Below are positions 22,031-32,398 of a DNA stretch of 64,000 bases, piece after piece (the stretch's first letter is position 1; every line of letters begins with the position of its first letter). The notes below the pieces were generated by a model. That model had not been told where the DNA came from, did not search any database, and was given only the letters and a program-made list of their open reading frames with translations. The stretch covers positions 1,054,001-1,118,000 of the forward strand of contig JANTUC010000001.1 of assembly GCA_026873275.1 (NCBI GenBank), given 5' to 3'. Both the position numbers and the translations under genes were made by a program. The DNA is from Pseudopithomyces maydicus. Taxonomy: Eukaryota; Ascomycota; Dothideomycetes; Pleosporales; Didymosphaeriaceae.

Positions 22031-22041
22031 TTTCCTTTTTT
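22031..22041 (+). terminator. RNA polymerase III terminator of the plus-strand tRNA
   Basis: TTTCCTTTTTT, 38 bases after the tRNA end; the T6 run is long enough to stop polymerase III. Confidence 0.55.
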
Positions 22042-23149
22042 GCCTTTTTGCATCTCTGCACCCGTGGCCAAAGTAGGGATGACGGGTGCCAGGGGCATGG
22101 AGAGGCCGCCCATTACGTTCCCCGCGCAATGGCGCACCGGCGCACCGCATTCGCGCAAGAGGGCTGTTTTTATTTTGCACAACTGCAGAAACCAAGTCAT
22201 GATGAGTAGGGATCGTCCAGAGATCAGCAGACGATGGTCCGTTTTGCACTGCGTCGGCGTAACCGAAAACCCCATTCGTAGAGAAAGGACATGCATTCGC
22301 TACGTTTCCTCGAGGACAGACGGACACAGGCAGAAGAGGCTCGACCCGACCCGACCCAACCGACCCAACCCAACCACACGACGTCGCCATGATACGTGCC
22401 ATGATATGATCCCGTGCCTCGATCCGTCTGTGTCCCCGACCCCGCACCACCCTCAGAATGTCTCGTTTCGAATATAAGCCAAACCATGTGCATATATTTC
22501 CGTCCTGGGCACGGGCCCGGCGGAAGTCCAGAACACGCACCAGAGCGCATCGTGTGGGCTGCAGCTTGCAAGTGACGGAGTTGACGAGGTCGATGGGATG
22601 GCTCCCAAGCGGAGGCACATGGTGCTTGGATAACAAGGCAGCAGCCTCGTCAGGGCGGCCCCCGATTGGGCATGCGGCGTCGTCAGCCCTGTACGTACCT
22701 ATCTGACGGTTCGGGGTCCGTCGGGTTCTGGGTTGCTCGTTTGCTTTGGGACGGATGGATGCGCTGTCTCTGCGCAAACGTCCACGCTAGGGAGCGCCCG
22801 CGAGAGGGGGGTCATTGGGGAGTCGGTGTACTGGGCGGGCAAAGGCCAGTCCTGCGCCGTGGCTGCGTGGGCGGGAGGCGTGCTGGGGCGGATGATTGGC
22901 CGGTGACGGTTCGTGCTCACCGACATGCGCTTCAGGTGGGATATGCAAGGCGAGGCGCCAAGCGTGGGACTGTGTCTTTGAGTGTCCAGGAAGCGGAAGC
23001 ATGGTTGATACAAAAGGCCAGGAGGCGGCACATGTCCAGGTGAGCCGCATGTCATATCTGTCCTGACGTCCGCGTCGACGACCCTATATCAACACCCACA
23101 CCGGGAGACTGCCTGAGAACAAAGCGGACGTCTTGATATTCAGCTGCCC

Positions 23150-23173
23150 GCCTGCCTGCCTGCCTGCCTGCCT
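23150..23173 (+). repeat. (GCCT)n microsatellite in the leader
   Basis: About six uninterrupted GCCT units in the presumed 5' untranslated region of the Ser/Arg-rich protein gene. Confidence 0.85.
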
Positions 23174-23232
23174 ACCCGCCATACCATACCAATACCATAC
23201 CCCACAAAAACCTGTTTGTTTGTCTCCTCCTT

Positions 23233-23260
23233 CCAGCCAGCCAGCCAGCCAGCCAGCCAG
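23233..23260 (+). repeat. (CCAG)7 microsatellite abutting the start codon
   Basis: Seven perfect CCAG units ending two bases before the ATG at 23263. Length changes here would alter the translation-start context but not the protein. Confidence 0.9.
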
Positions 23261-23262
23261 CA

Positions 23263-23808
23263 ATGCCGTCCTACGACAACGAGCGCTTCCAGCCCCTGCC
23301 CCCCATCCGCACCACAACCTCGCACTCCTCCGGCACCACGTCCCCCGAGATGCTCTCGCCCACCTCGACCTACTCGCGAGGCGGCGGACGCTCGCCCACC
23401 AGCCCCGCCGAGGACTCCTTCTTCGGCGCCATCAGCGCAAAGATCCGCGGCAGGTCTCGCAGCCGGTCTCGCGCCGCCGCCTCCCGTAAGCGGTCCACGT
23501 CGCCCATGTTGCTGCCCCCGCGGGACCTGCCACCAACGCGAGCCCCGCACGCGCACCCCCAAAGCCCAACAACAGCAGCAGCTGCTCACAACCACGCCCG
23601 GCGGCCCCACCAGCCTCGCCATGCCTCGTCCGCCAGTCAGAGCAGCTTTGCCTCCGCCCCCGGGAAGCCCTCGCCCTCGCGGCGGAGCACCGGCAGCAGT
23701 GACATGTGGCGTGGCCGTCATTCCAACTCGTGGCTGTTCAACGACTTTTCCTTCACCGAGACGGCGAGCAAGGCCTTTGGGCGCAACGGCAAGTCGTCGT
23801 CGTCGTAG
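23263..23808 (+). CDS. Ser/Arg-rich small conserved hypothetical protein
   Basis: Single exon, 181 residues. Low-complexity and basic: SP-rich N-terminus, an AEDSFFGAISAKIRGRSRSRSR block at about 49-70, a Pro/His/Ala-rich middle, and a C-terminal SSDMWRGRHSNSWLFNDFSFTETASKAF block that looks like the conserved part. No transmembrane or enzyme domain. The RS-repeat patch is short and is not enough to call a splicing factor. It looks like a short regulatory or stress-type protein with phosphorylation sites; function unknown. Confidence 0.7.
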   Translation: MPSYDNERFQPLPPIRTTTSHSSGTTSPEMLSPTSTYSRGGGRSPTSPAEDSFFGAISAKIRGRSRSRSRAAASRKRSTSPMLLPPRDLPPTRAPHAHPQSPTTAAAAHNHARRPHQPRHASSASQSSFASAPGKPSPSRRSTGSSDMWRGRHSNSWLFNDFSFTETASKAFGRNGKSSSS

Positions 23809-24869
23809 CAGCTGTGCCGTTTGCCTGCGGATGCACGTCGGTCTGCGACACGGCCTGCCTGTCTGCATCTGGGCCAGATAGCTGCTGGCAAGCGTTACAC
23901 TCGGCGGGTGTCCGGTGGCCTTCTTTACGACTCTTTACGCATGTATGCACGGTAATGTTGCAACCATCACGGGAAATGTGATGCTCAGATTGGAACTCTC
24001 CATCGCTGGCCGAATACTTCTTTAATGCCCGCTGTATGTATGCAGAGCAGTGGATTTTGTCTCATACTTTCGTTGTTTTCCTAATCATGTTCCTTCTCTG
24101 GTCCAAGCATGCATGGTTGGGTTGCGCCCGGTTTCTTATGCCATGTATGTATGTATTTTAGTACAGAATGAGATGCGGGTACCTCGATGCCATCAACAAG
24201 TCATTCACCGTCGTCCCTCGTCCATCGTCATGTGCCCGTGAAGAGTGCTGCTATACATGTACCATGCGACTGCTTCGAAAAGTGCGCATATCGACCCATG
24301 CTCAAAAACATAGCCGTCTTGTCTATCAGGTACGAAGTCGACAACGGCATAGGAGGTGAGGGGTTGAGGAGGTGAGCAGCGTATGTCCTCTTTAGTCCGG
24401 CCTTGCACTGCCCCCTTACTAATCTAGTTCGACAGTGCCGCGACAACTACCACGATCACATGCGGCCAATGACAGGGTCTTGTTTGCTAAATTAGGCAGT
24501 ATTAACATGTTCGGAGTGGACGACCCCGTGCTGTGGGTCGAAAAATGGCGGGTTGGTCCTCGAACGGGTCGATAGATTTCTTCCAACGATATATGAATTG
24601 AGGACATATTCTTTGCTGTGCTATTTTACCTTGCTAATCAGATTGTCACAGTATTTAGAGTGTATACATTGCTTGCAGAGATGGTTTCCTTAAATCTTCA
24701 CTTGACAACATGTGTATAGGATGGATGTAGACACTTGGGCTTTCCATGATATGTTTGTCGGATCTGATATGATACGTCACTCGACATGCAACAGCAAAAA
24801 GTCCAGCAAACAGTCATGCAATATACGTGCGTATTAGTAAAGAGCCCACCTTTCCTCACACTCGCAAAC
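23809..24869. other. Intergenic, convergent 3' flanks
   Basis: Lies between the 3' end of the Ser/Arg-rich gene and the 3' end of the minus-strand FAD oxidoreductase. Only short overlapping frames. ATGTATGTATG-type simple sequence occurs near 24032-24040 and 24141-24155. No gene supported. Confidence 0.5.
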
Positions 24870-26372
24870 CTACACCACCCCATTCATATGCACCCCAATC
24901 TTATCCTGCTCCTCCACCGTAAACCCCTTCCTCGCCCTCTGGATCCTCTCATCTGTAATGATATACGACCCCGGGATCCCCCCTCTTCCAACATCCTCCT
25001 CTGCACCTCCCTGACATCCTCCCCGCTCCCTTCCCCGAGCATCATTTCCACAACCGTCTTACCACATAACGTCCCATTCGGCATCCCATGTCCCGTGTAA
25101 CCCCCAGCAAGCCACACCCCTTCCTTCCCAGGCACCTTGCCCACCCACGGATGGTTGTCCCGCGAGTACCCCATGATACCCGTCCATTCCGCCGCAGCCT
25201 TCAACTCTGCCACGCCTTCCGTCTCCCCGTCTAGCAGCATAACCTGCAAGAGCGCGCGCCTCAGGTACGCCGCAGAATCCGGGTCCATGACGCTGTCGTC
25301 CGACACCCCGATCGTGGGGAGGTGTCCTGCGCCGCGTCCGCCGCCAAACATGTAGTGCGCTGCTGGATTGGGCACACCGCTGTAAGGGCGCTGGGCGAGG
25401 TAGTCGTCGTTGTTTGGGGGTTGGCCCAGGGCGGCGACCATGCCGTAGGAGTTGGGGAGGAGGGTTGATCCCTTGGGGGAAATAAGGCGGACATTTCGCC
25501 ACGGACAGGGACGATGAGGTCGGCGAAGGAAGGGAGGAGCGCAGAGGTGTATCCGTTGGTGGCGAGGATGACGGTGGGGGCTGTGATGGTGCCGCGGGGG
25601 GTGTGCAGCGTGTGGGTGTTGTTCTCGGGGAAGATGTGATCTCTGTGACGGGAGTCGTGGTTTGCAGGTTGAGGCGGCCTTGTTTGATGAGCTTTTCGAG
25701 GATGAACGTGACGAGTTTGTAAGGCCAGAGTGTGGCGGCGCCCTCGGTGAGGGTGGCGCCGACGCAATCGGGGTGGACGCGGTGCTTGCGGAGGGTCTCC
25801 TTGTCCTTGATGACGGTGACATGCTTTGCGATTTCGGGGGCAATTTCTTGGAGGTAGGCGATTTCTTTCTCGGCTTCCGCCATGACTTGTTCGGTCCAGA
25901 ACTGACGGCAGCCAGAGACGGGACGCCATTCGCAGGGAACATCGTGTTCTTTGATGTAGGAGCTTACGGTATGCACATTTTTGAGCTCGAACTTTGCGAC
26001 TTCAGCACCGCGGTCGAAGAGGAGAGGTTGGCAGTGGCCGCCATTCTGGACATGTTAGTGCTGGACACATTGCGATATGAATGGAATCTACGGTAGACTC
26101 CCGGGATGTTGATGAGAGATTACCCTTCCAGTAGCACCCCAGCAGGCTTCCCGTGCCTCGAGCATGACTATACTCTTGCCATTCGCCCGCTCGTCCTCAG
26201 AGAGGAATCTCGCTACAGATGTGCCCGTGATGCCGCTTCCCACGATGACGATGTCTGCATTCGCTGGCAATTCCTCGGTTGTATGATGACCGATGAGAAA
26301 TTCATTTGGTTCGCTGTGCCAGAAAGAACTGGTGGAAGTCGGAGTTGGGAGCGTTGCGCGTGCGTGTCGCAT
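24870..26372 (-). CDS. FAD-dependent oxidoreductase (DAO family), frame broken three times in homopolymers
   Basis: Exon 1 is 26372-26124 and exon 2 is 26045-24870, separated by a 78-bp intron with a CACTAAC branch site. Exon 1 carries the dinucleotide-binding motif IVIVGSGITGTSVARFL (about 41-57). Exon 2 begins NGGHCQP and ends in the DAO C-terminal signature GGYTGHGMPNGTLCGK. Three -1 shifts occur: at the G run 25627-25630, the G run 25475-25479 and the C run 24978-24983. Adding one base to each run restores a continuous 475-residue protein with conserved sequence across every join, and the total becomes a multiple of three. I read these as consensus errors. The family covers sarcosine-type and D-amino-acid oxidases; substrate is not predictable here. 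No signal peptide. Confidence 0.85.
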
Positions 26373-27154
26373 GGTGGGCGGATACTGGTCTGTCTGAAGT
26401 ATGGCGGGGTGAGGGGCGCACAATTGGAGATCTTTATACACGACCAAGAAAAGATGACGGAAGAACTTCGTTGCCTATTCCTTGATCAATTTGACAATAT
26501 CGTGCGATCATGGGCGAAGTACGCGTATCATGCGATAGTTTCGACAATGCAGTCGTGTACAGTGATGGGCATGTCGGAGTAAAGGTGGAGCTAGGAGCTC
26601 CACTAGAGCTTACCCAGCTGTCCATTCCGAGAATCGGCGTATATATGGAAGGCGCAAGACTGCACCAAAAACATGTTTAGGAAATGTATGAATCCTTCCG
26701 GAGCTCGTTACGTGGGGCGATTGCGTGTACTGGGCAGGTATTCGTGGTTCTGGCATAGATGTGTAGATAGGAGCGTAGGACTACGTCACTAGTCCTATGG
26801 AGATGGCAAACATCGGTGGCCTCCAGCTACAAATGTTAGTATTTTCTACGCGTATTCTGGCTTCCCCCAAAGTTATTGACATGGTCATGCTATCATCGAT
26901 TTATGCAATTAGTTATAGAGCGCCGTCTGAAGACAATTCGACTGTACTTCCTGTCCGCCTGTCCGCCTGTCCGGTGGCTGATTTGACGAGGCTGTGGCTT
27001 AGGAATCATGTCCCCAGGGCTCTCCATATATCATGCTACCTATATCACATTATAACATGCAAGCAAGCACACACCAAGGCTTAAAGGTGGTGTATCACAG
27101 TCCCGTTGGTTTGATTCCAAAGATCCTTATTAACCACCAACACTCATACATCCC
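26373..27154. other. Intergenic, promoter side of the FAD oxidoreductase
   Basis: Contains upstream sequence of the minus-strand oxidoreductase and the 3' flank of the minus-strand DJ-1-like gene. No coding frame supported. Confidence 0.5.
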
Positions 27155-27955
27155 TCAAACCGTCCCCCACCTCTCCGCAAATCGATCTCCCCCAGCATCC
27201 CTGTTCCTTTCATACTCAGTACTATCCGCCACTTCATCTGCGACCTCCCTTCCCCACACACTCTCCACCCACGCCAAAATCATATCGATCCCCGCCGCCA
27301 CCCCCGAACTAGTCCAGATATTCCCATCCACGACCCACCGAGCTTTAGCCACCCATTCCACCTTCTCGTTCTGTTGCTTGACCCACGTGAAGGCTTTTTT
27401 GTTGGACGTCGCGCGCCGGCCGTCTAGGACGCCGGATTTGGCGAGGATGGCGGAGCCGGTGCAGACGGTGAGGAGGTAGGTGAGGCAAGGGTAAGAGGAG
27501 CGTGCTAGCGAGTAGGGGGGTTAGTGGGTTTTTTCTACGTGTAGCATTGATGATGATAGATTGGGGAATGTGAGGGAGGAAATGTCCGGATTGAAGAAAA
27601 ATTATTATACCAAATTCGACGACACCCTCTATATTCTCTTCAGAACGTGAGCCAAAGCCTCCGGGTATAATCAACGTGTCAATATCCTTAGGCGCCGTTT
27701 CAAATGTATGCGTCGGGACGATGCTCTCGCCAAAGTTACTTTTCGGAGGAGTCGATGGCGTCAGGCTTTCGAGATAAGGAGCTTGAACTGGAATGTTTGT
27801 GGAGACGGGGTCGAGGGTCGCAGCGAGGATGGAAAGGGTGAGGGGCGTAGAGCGAGAAAGTGTGTTGAGGACATCGAGTGGGCCGGTGATGTCGAGGAGC
27901 TGGAAGCCGGGGAAGAGTACGACGGCGATGTGCTTCGGGGAGGGGCTGAAGCCAT
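27155..27955 (-). CDS. DJ-1/PfpI family protein, one homopolymer frame break
   Basis: Exon 1 is 27955-27611, exon 2 is 27504-27155, with a 106-bp intron. The protein reads KHIAVVLFPGFQLLDITGPLDVLNTLS, then DTLIIPGGFGSR, then LLTVCTGSAILAKSGVLDGRRATSNKKAF with the nucleophilic cysteine in VCTGSA, then WVVDGNIWTSSGVAAGIDMILAWV. This is the full glutamine-amidotransferase-like fold of the DJ-1/PfpI group, 231 residues after correction. The ATG at 27955 is out of frame with the body by one base. One more C in either C4 run (plus coordinates 27937-27940 or 27942-27945) fixes it. Fungal members include glyoxalase III-like and isonitrile hydratase-like proteins; I cannot say which. Confidence 0.85.
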
Positions 27956-28823
27956 TGTGACTTTGTTGTTATTTGGACGTGAATCAGAAGGAGGATTTTT
28001 TTGGCCTTGAACGCCTCTTGCTGATGGATGGATGGGCGGGTGTAAAAGTAATTGTCGTGTGTCTTTTATACCAATTGTTATGCAGACCTCGCAACGTTGG
28101 CCGAATGTAGCAAAATACAAAGGCTTCCTGGTGAGAAACTTGAATATCCCATCCAACACTCTCGTCGTTTGCTACCAGGATGTCACTGGCGTGGGGTAAC
28201 GTGCTCATGCTCAAGGCCCATAGAATTAGTCAGTCTACCTCGTAGCTGTAATTGGCCAGCCTGAAACGTGGCTGCGGATCGGAAAGAGTGTCACCCCCGC
28301 ATCCGGAACCTGACCATGCAGGGCGCAACGGAGAAAAGAGACCTGTGCGGAGTTTCGATTACTACATTCCACGGCCGAGAGAGGACCGTTGAGATCTGGA
28401 TCTCGATTTGGCGAAATATTGGAAAACTGAAGGAAGGCCGGGGAGTGCGAAGGTGCAGCGTGGTATGCGCGAGCTACTGCATATACGGATAGCGTATAGT
28501 GACCATGTTTGGTTGCCTCGTTGCACTGGTCTCAGGCATGTGAGTAGAGCATCGAGGAGCTGTTTCATTTCACACAATTCATCTGATTGTTCCACGGCCG
28601 GTGAGCAGGCTTATGTGTGAGATGCATCACGCCCAGGTGATAAACGCTGCTCACGCCAGAAGACAAGTCAAACACGAACATGACGAAAGGAAGATGATGA
28701 AAATAGATCAATGCTTCTATATTACTATAAGTCATAATCGTGATATGCCAAATTTTAGTACAGTAAGTAGTAGACGTCCTCACCGTCTCCATAGTTTCTC
28801 CGTAGCGCAGCCCTAATGTGGAT
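27956..28823. other. Intergenic stretch
   Basis: Upstream region of the DJ-1-like gene and 3' flank of the phosphopantetheinyl transferase, both on the minus strand. Short frames only. Confidence 0.5.
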
Positions 28824-29957
28824 TTAAAATGATGTTGCAAACTCCAAAATATCATGCTCCAAATGCAGGTTTGTAAAGTCCGTGAGGTACTCCGGTAGCC
28901 TGTCGGCGGGCTTTGCAGCCACGCCAATCATGAAGTTCTCCTCGAACGACTGGATCTCCAGCCGCACATCCGTCAGCCTTTTCCGTTTGAGCCAGGCTTC
29001 ACTATCGCAGACACGCTCGCCCCAGGTGCCGTAGACGGCGCACCGTGCAGGAGCTCCCTGGCGCGGGGCTCGCACGTTCTTGAACTCGAGTTCCCTAATC
29101 CACTTTGCGAGCAGGGCCTCGCCGTCCAACTTGATGTAGGCCTCCTTGAAGCACCAGTAGACATAGAACTTGCGCAGCTTGGCGTCGATCAGGATGTCGC
29201 TGCTGAAGCTGCGCATCTCACCCGACGGCAGGGTGGCGGTGATGAGCTGACCGCGCTTGCACACCCGGTCGTAGCGGCCCAGCATCTCGGCGGTGACCTC
29301 GGTGCCGTCGAGCAGCGGGAAGGGGTCCACGTTGTACTTCATGTCCCACATCTCCTCGTCGCTGAAGATGTCCTCGTAGATGTCGACCCAGCCATCGAGC
29401 CCCTCGCGGTCGATGAGCTTGTAGGTGTAGTCGACGCGCTCGTTGGTGCAGACCAGATCGACGCCCAGCTCGGCGTCGGGGTCGTTGCAGCCGACGAGGG
29501 CGACGAGGCCGTTCTGGTGGGTCACGTTGAACTCGATCGGGGCGTGGGAGCCGTCGGGGAGGAGGGCACACGGCTTGCCGTGGGTGGGATCGCGCTTCCG
29601 GCCATAGCGCACCTGGGTCCAGGGGATGCCGAGCGTCTTGGACACGAACAGGCGCTTGAGCAGAGCCGAGGCCAGGCTCATGCGCGCATCAGCAATGTGG
29701 TACTTGCGCGTGACGGCCTCGCGCTCGGCGGGACTGATGAGTTGGAGCTCGTAGGCGGCCTGTGCGGGCTGTCAGGAAACTGGCGTGGAAATGGGGGCAC
29801 TGGGGGCACTGGGGGGCACTCGGGGGGGGGGGTACAGCGGAGCCACTCTGTCAGGAAACGCAGCACGTACCGCATCAGCGATTTTCTGGCCCGGCCACAG
29901 CGAGCGCGTGTCGAGCAGCCAGTAGGTGATGTCCAGCTCCCGCTCGGGACGTGTCAT
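28824..29957 (-). CDS. 4'-phosphopantetheinyl transferase (Sfp/NpgA type)
   Basis: Exon 1 is 29957-29871 and exon 2 is 29768-28824; the 102-bp intron contains a G10 tract. The 343-residue product has the Sfp-type motifs in order: RERELDITYWLLDTR at the N-terminus (start MTRPEREL), HIADARMSLASALLKRLFV, IEFNVTHQNG, GVDLV (131-135, magnesium ligand Asp), FSDEE (164-168) and WCFKEAYIK (234-242). It transfers the phosphopantetheine arm of CoA to carrier proteins of polyketide and peptide synthases and of the alpha-aminoadipate reductase of lysine synthesis; filamentous fungi usually have one such broad-range enzyme. It starts 237 bp from the divergent PdxT/SNO gene. The ATG chosen precedes the conserved region directly; more upstream frame is open but lacks a good ATG. 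Confidence 0.92.
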
Positions 29958-30194
29958 GGCGTTGGAGGCCAGCAGTGGTGCTCGGTCGCGGCCACGGCTG
30001 TAGCTGCGGATGTTGAAGGGCAAAGGCGGTGGGGGCGCGTCGCTGGAGGCCCTTATTATCGATAACGGGCGCTGCCACTTTTATATCACCCCCAGCCGGA
30101 CGCCATCAACCAGCGGCATCCGGACTTCGTCGACGATTCTGACTGCTCCCACACAGCTAACCCCACTCCCAAAGGGCGTCTGTACACTTGCGTC
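29958..30194. promoter_or_regulatory. Short bidirectional promoter, PPTase / PdxT
   Basis: 237 bp separate the start codons of the two divergent genes. A TTTATATCACC element at 30080-30090 on the plus strand is a candidate core promoter for the plus-strand gene. Spacing this small implies shared control. Confidence 0.6.
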
Positions 30195-31130
30195 ATGGCC
30201 GTGGCAATGCCGGACGTGAACGTTACCGTGGGCGTCCTGGCCCTGCAGGGTGCATTCAGCGAGCATGTGCAGCTGCTGCGATCGGCGGCGGAGTCGCTGT
30301 CGCTCAAGGGTGCTCCTGCGCAGCCTGCCGTCCAGTGGCGCTTCCTCGAGGTCAGGACCCCCAAGAGCTGGCCACCTGCGACGGCCTCATCCTGCCCGGC
30401 GGCGAGAGCACCACCATGTCTCTGGTCGCCGCCCGCTCTGGCCTGCTGGAGCCCTTGCGGGACTTCGTCAAGTACTGCTTCCTCTCTCGTACCTCGCACT
30501 TGGTTGCCACACACGACACTGACAGTGCGTAGAGTGCTCCGGAAACCCACGTGGGGGACATGCGCCGGACTAATCCTGCTGGCCGAGTCTGCGAATAGGA
30601 CTAAGAAGGGCGGCCAGGACCTCATTGGCGGTCTCGACGTACGCGTCAACCGGAACCACTTTGGAAGGCAGACAGAGAGCTTCCAGGCAAATCTCAAACT
30701 CTCCTTCCTTGGCGACACTGTCGACAAGTCCGCCAACGAGCCCTACAGATGCGTCTTCATCCGGGCTCCTGTTGTTGAGAGGATCCTTCCCCATAGAGAC
30801 GGTGTTCAGACCGAGGAGGAGTCGCGTGAGGCCACTGTCGTCGCACCGTCCAAAGCTCCGGCCGACGAACTGGCTGAGAAGGAAACAAAAGCGGAGGTCG
30901 AGGTCATGGCAACACTGCCCACTCAGACCCCAGCCCTCCAGGAAAATCAAGTACACGAGCATCGTGGCACCGAAGACATCATCGCCGTCAAGCAAGGCAA
31001 CGTCTTCGGGATCAGCTTCCACCCAGAACTGACGGCAGACCCGCGCATCCATGTATGGTGGCTGCAAGAGGTGTTGCAAGCCGTCGAGCGCAGACACCAA
31101 TTCGAGATTGCAGATAGATCAGCTCCCTAA
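30195..31130 (+). CDS. Pyridoxal 5'-phosphate synthase glutaminase subunit (PdxT/SNO)
   Basis: Exon 1 30195-30471, exon 2 30533-31130, 61-bp intron. Motifs: VGVLALQGAFSEHV at the N-terminus, DGLILPGGESTTMSL, WGTCAGLILLAE with the nucleophilic cysteine, and FGISFHPEL with the catalytic His-Glu near the C-terminus. It hydrolyses glutamine and channels ammonia to the PdxS/SNZ synthase to make vitamin B6. A -1 shift between FLEVRTP and QELATCDG sits in the C run 30358-30362; one extra C restores the 291-residue frame, and since this is a housekeeping enzyme a consensus error is the likeliest cause. A charged insertion of about 60 residues (EEESREATVV...QENQVHEHRGTED) precedes the His-Glu motif, as in other fungal members. 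The synthase partner is not in this window. Confidence 0.9.
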   Translation: MAVAMPDVNVTVGVLALQGAFSEHVQLLRSAAESLSLKGAPAQPAVQWRFLEVRTPKSWPPATASSCPAARAPPCLWSPPALACWSPCGTSSSTASSLVPRTWLPHTTLTVRRVLRKPTWGTCAGLILLAESANRTKKGGQDLIGGLDVRVNRNHFGRQTESFQANLKLSFLGDTVDKSANEPYRCVFIRAPVVERILPHRDGVQTEEESREATVVAPSKAPADELAEKETKAEVEVMATLPTQTPALQENQVHEHRGTEDIIAVKQGNVFGISFHPELTADPRIHVWWLQEVLQAVERRHQFEIADRSAP

Positions 31131-31456
31131 ACGTTAGTAATGTGAGCATCAACGGTGTAAAAATAGACAAGGTGGTTGGCGTTGGGAAAAGTACTGGTGT
31201 CAAGATAGAAGTTTGTTAGACAGCTGCCTACATCCAGCTCAGCCAACTGAGCTCTCCTCGCCGCCAGGAAGACTGGAAGGTGTCTTCCTGTTGAACAGGT
31301 CACCCTACTGAAGGGTATAACGACTTGACATGTCCAATGACTGATTTTTCTTAAAACCTTTGGAAATGCAATACCGTGACGCGTACACTTATATAGAACC
31401 GATAACGCCATTCGCCTGCCATGCTGGTATATTGAGATCGACGCTCGGGGGAAAGC
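31131..31456. other. Convergent 3' flanks
   Basis: 326 bases between the stop of the PdxT gene and the stop of the minus-strand CBP20 gene. Nothing coding is seen. Confidence 0.55.
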
Positions 31457-32084
31457 TCATCGATATTCTTCTGCGTAATCCTCGTCCTCTTGGATGGCTC
31501 GGCCAAACCCACCACGGCCAGGGTCATACTCGGCGCGATACTCATCGCGCACTTGGCCGCCAGACTTTCCTCGCCTGGTCGTGGATCAGCTGTTGCAACC
31601 GAATTCAATTGGTTTTGCGAGACTTACCCGTACTGCCTACCCTCTGCGAATCCCTCGTCGAGATCGGTGCGGATGATGCGCTCGTCCAGCTTGGTGCCTC
31701 CAATATACTTCATGCAGTCAAGAGCGTCCTGGTGAGTGTAGTATTCGACGAAGCAGAATCCGCAAGGCGTCTTTTGAAAGCGGTCGAGGCCCATGACAAG
31801 GCGCTTGATCTCGCCACACTTGGAAAACAGCTCGTGTATCTGCTCCTCGGTAGTGTAGAAGGACAGGTTGCCAACATAGAGCGTGGTCGCGTCTTTGAGC
31901 TTTTCGTCTATTGGGGTTGGCTCGCGCTCGCGCTCCCCATCGCGACGGTTCTGGTTGCGGCGTCTGTTCTACGACACTGTCAGCAGAGTGACTAACGATA
32001 GTTGAGCGTATGGCATACCTTGGACGAAGCATATGAGCTCGGCTTGTCCATGCGCTCGATGGTGCTCTTCCTGGTGGCAGGCAT
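31457..32084 (-). CDS. CBC2: Nuclear cap-binding protein subunit 2 (CBP20)
   Basis: Three exons on the minus strand: 32084-32019, 31968-31628 and 31574-31457, with introns of 50 and 53 bp; 174 residues. The single RNA-recognition motif has RNP2 TLYVGNLSFYTTEEQIHELFSKCG and RNP1 KTPCGFCFVEYYTHQDALDCM, followed by the CBP20-specific LDERIIRTDLDEGFAEGRQYGRGKSGGQVRDEYR tail that folds over the cap. Partnered with CBP80, it binds the 7-methylguanosine cap of nascent polymerase II transcripts and supports splicing and export. Length and motif order match the family well. It diverges from the Nup82-like gene with 314 bp between start codons. Confidence 0.93.
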
Positions 32085-32398
32085 TGCGGCGGGCGCTCGA
32101 GCCGATAGTGTGTTTTGTGTGTATGATACCGGGGGATGCGAGGTTTGCTTGGGGGCCTGGCGAAGGCGAGCAGCGGTCCTGAACCAAGGCGGGGAGTGGT
32201 GCAAGGAAGGCGGAGCTCTATCGAAGCTTCCCAAAAAGTCGCGCCAGCTCCAGTGAGTAAGGAACGCGTCTGGTCCGTGCGTCACATCTTTAGCATCGCG
32301 CGCGCTGTTATTCAGTTGAAGCTCTCAACTTCAAGCGCAATTGCGCAGTCTGCCACACTACCCTGTTCCCGCTTGATTCCAGTTTCAAGGAAATCGCC
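32085..32398. promoter_or_regulatory. Bidirectional promoter, CBP20 / Nup82-like
   Basis: 314 bp between divergent start codons. No strong TATA; the stretch is of mixed composition, as usual for housekeeping genes. Both genes act in mRNA handling at or near the nuclear pore, so shared control is plausible. Confidence 0.5.

Larger units (their letters stand above)
22042..23262. other. GC-rich intergenic stretch with simple repeats
   Basis: No gene supported on either strand despite several long GC-rich frames. It contains a CCGAC/CCAAC-type simple-sequence patch near 22340-22378. A TATATCAA element at 23083-23090 may be the core promoter of the gene starting at 23263. Two tetranucleotide repeats lie in the leader and are listed separately. 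Confidence 0.45.

Noticed and set aside
24978..25630. Introns as explanation for the frame changes in the FAD oxidoreductase
   Set aside because: No GT-AG pair spans the changes without deleting conserved residues, while one extra base in each run restores the family sequence exactly.
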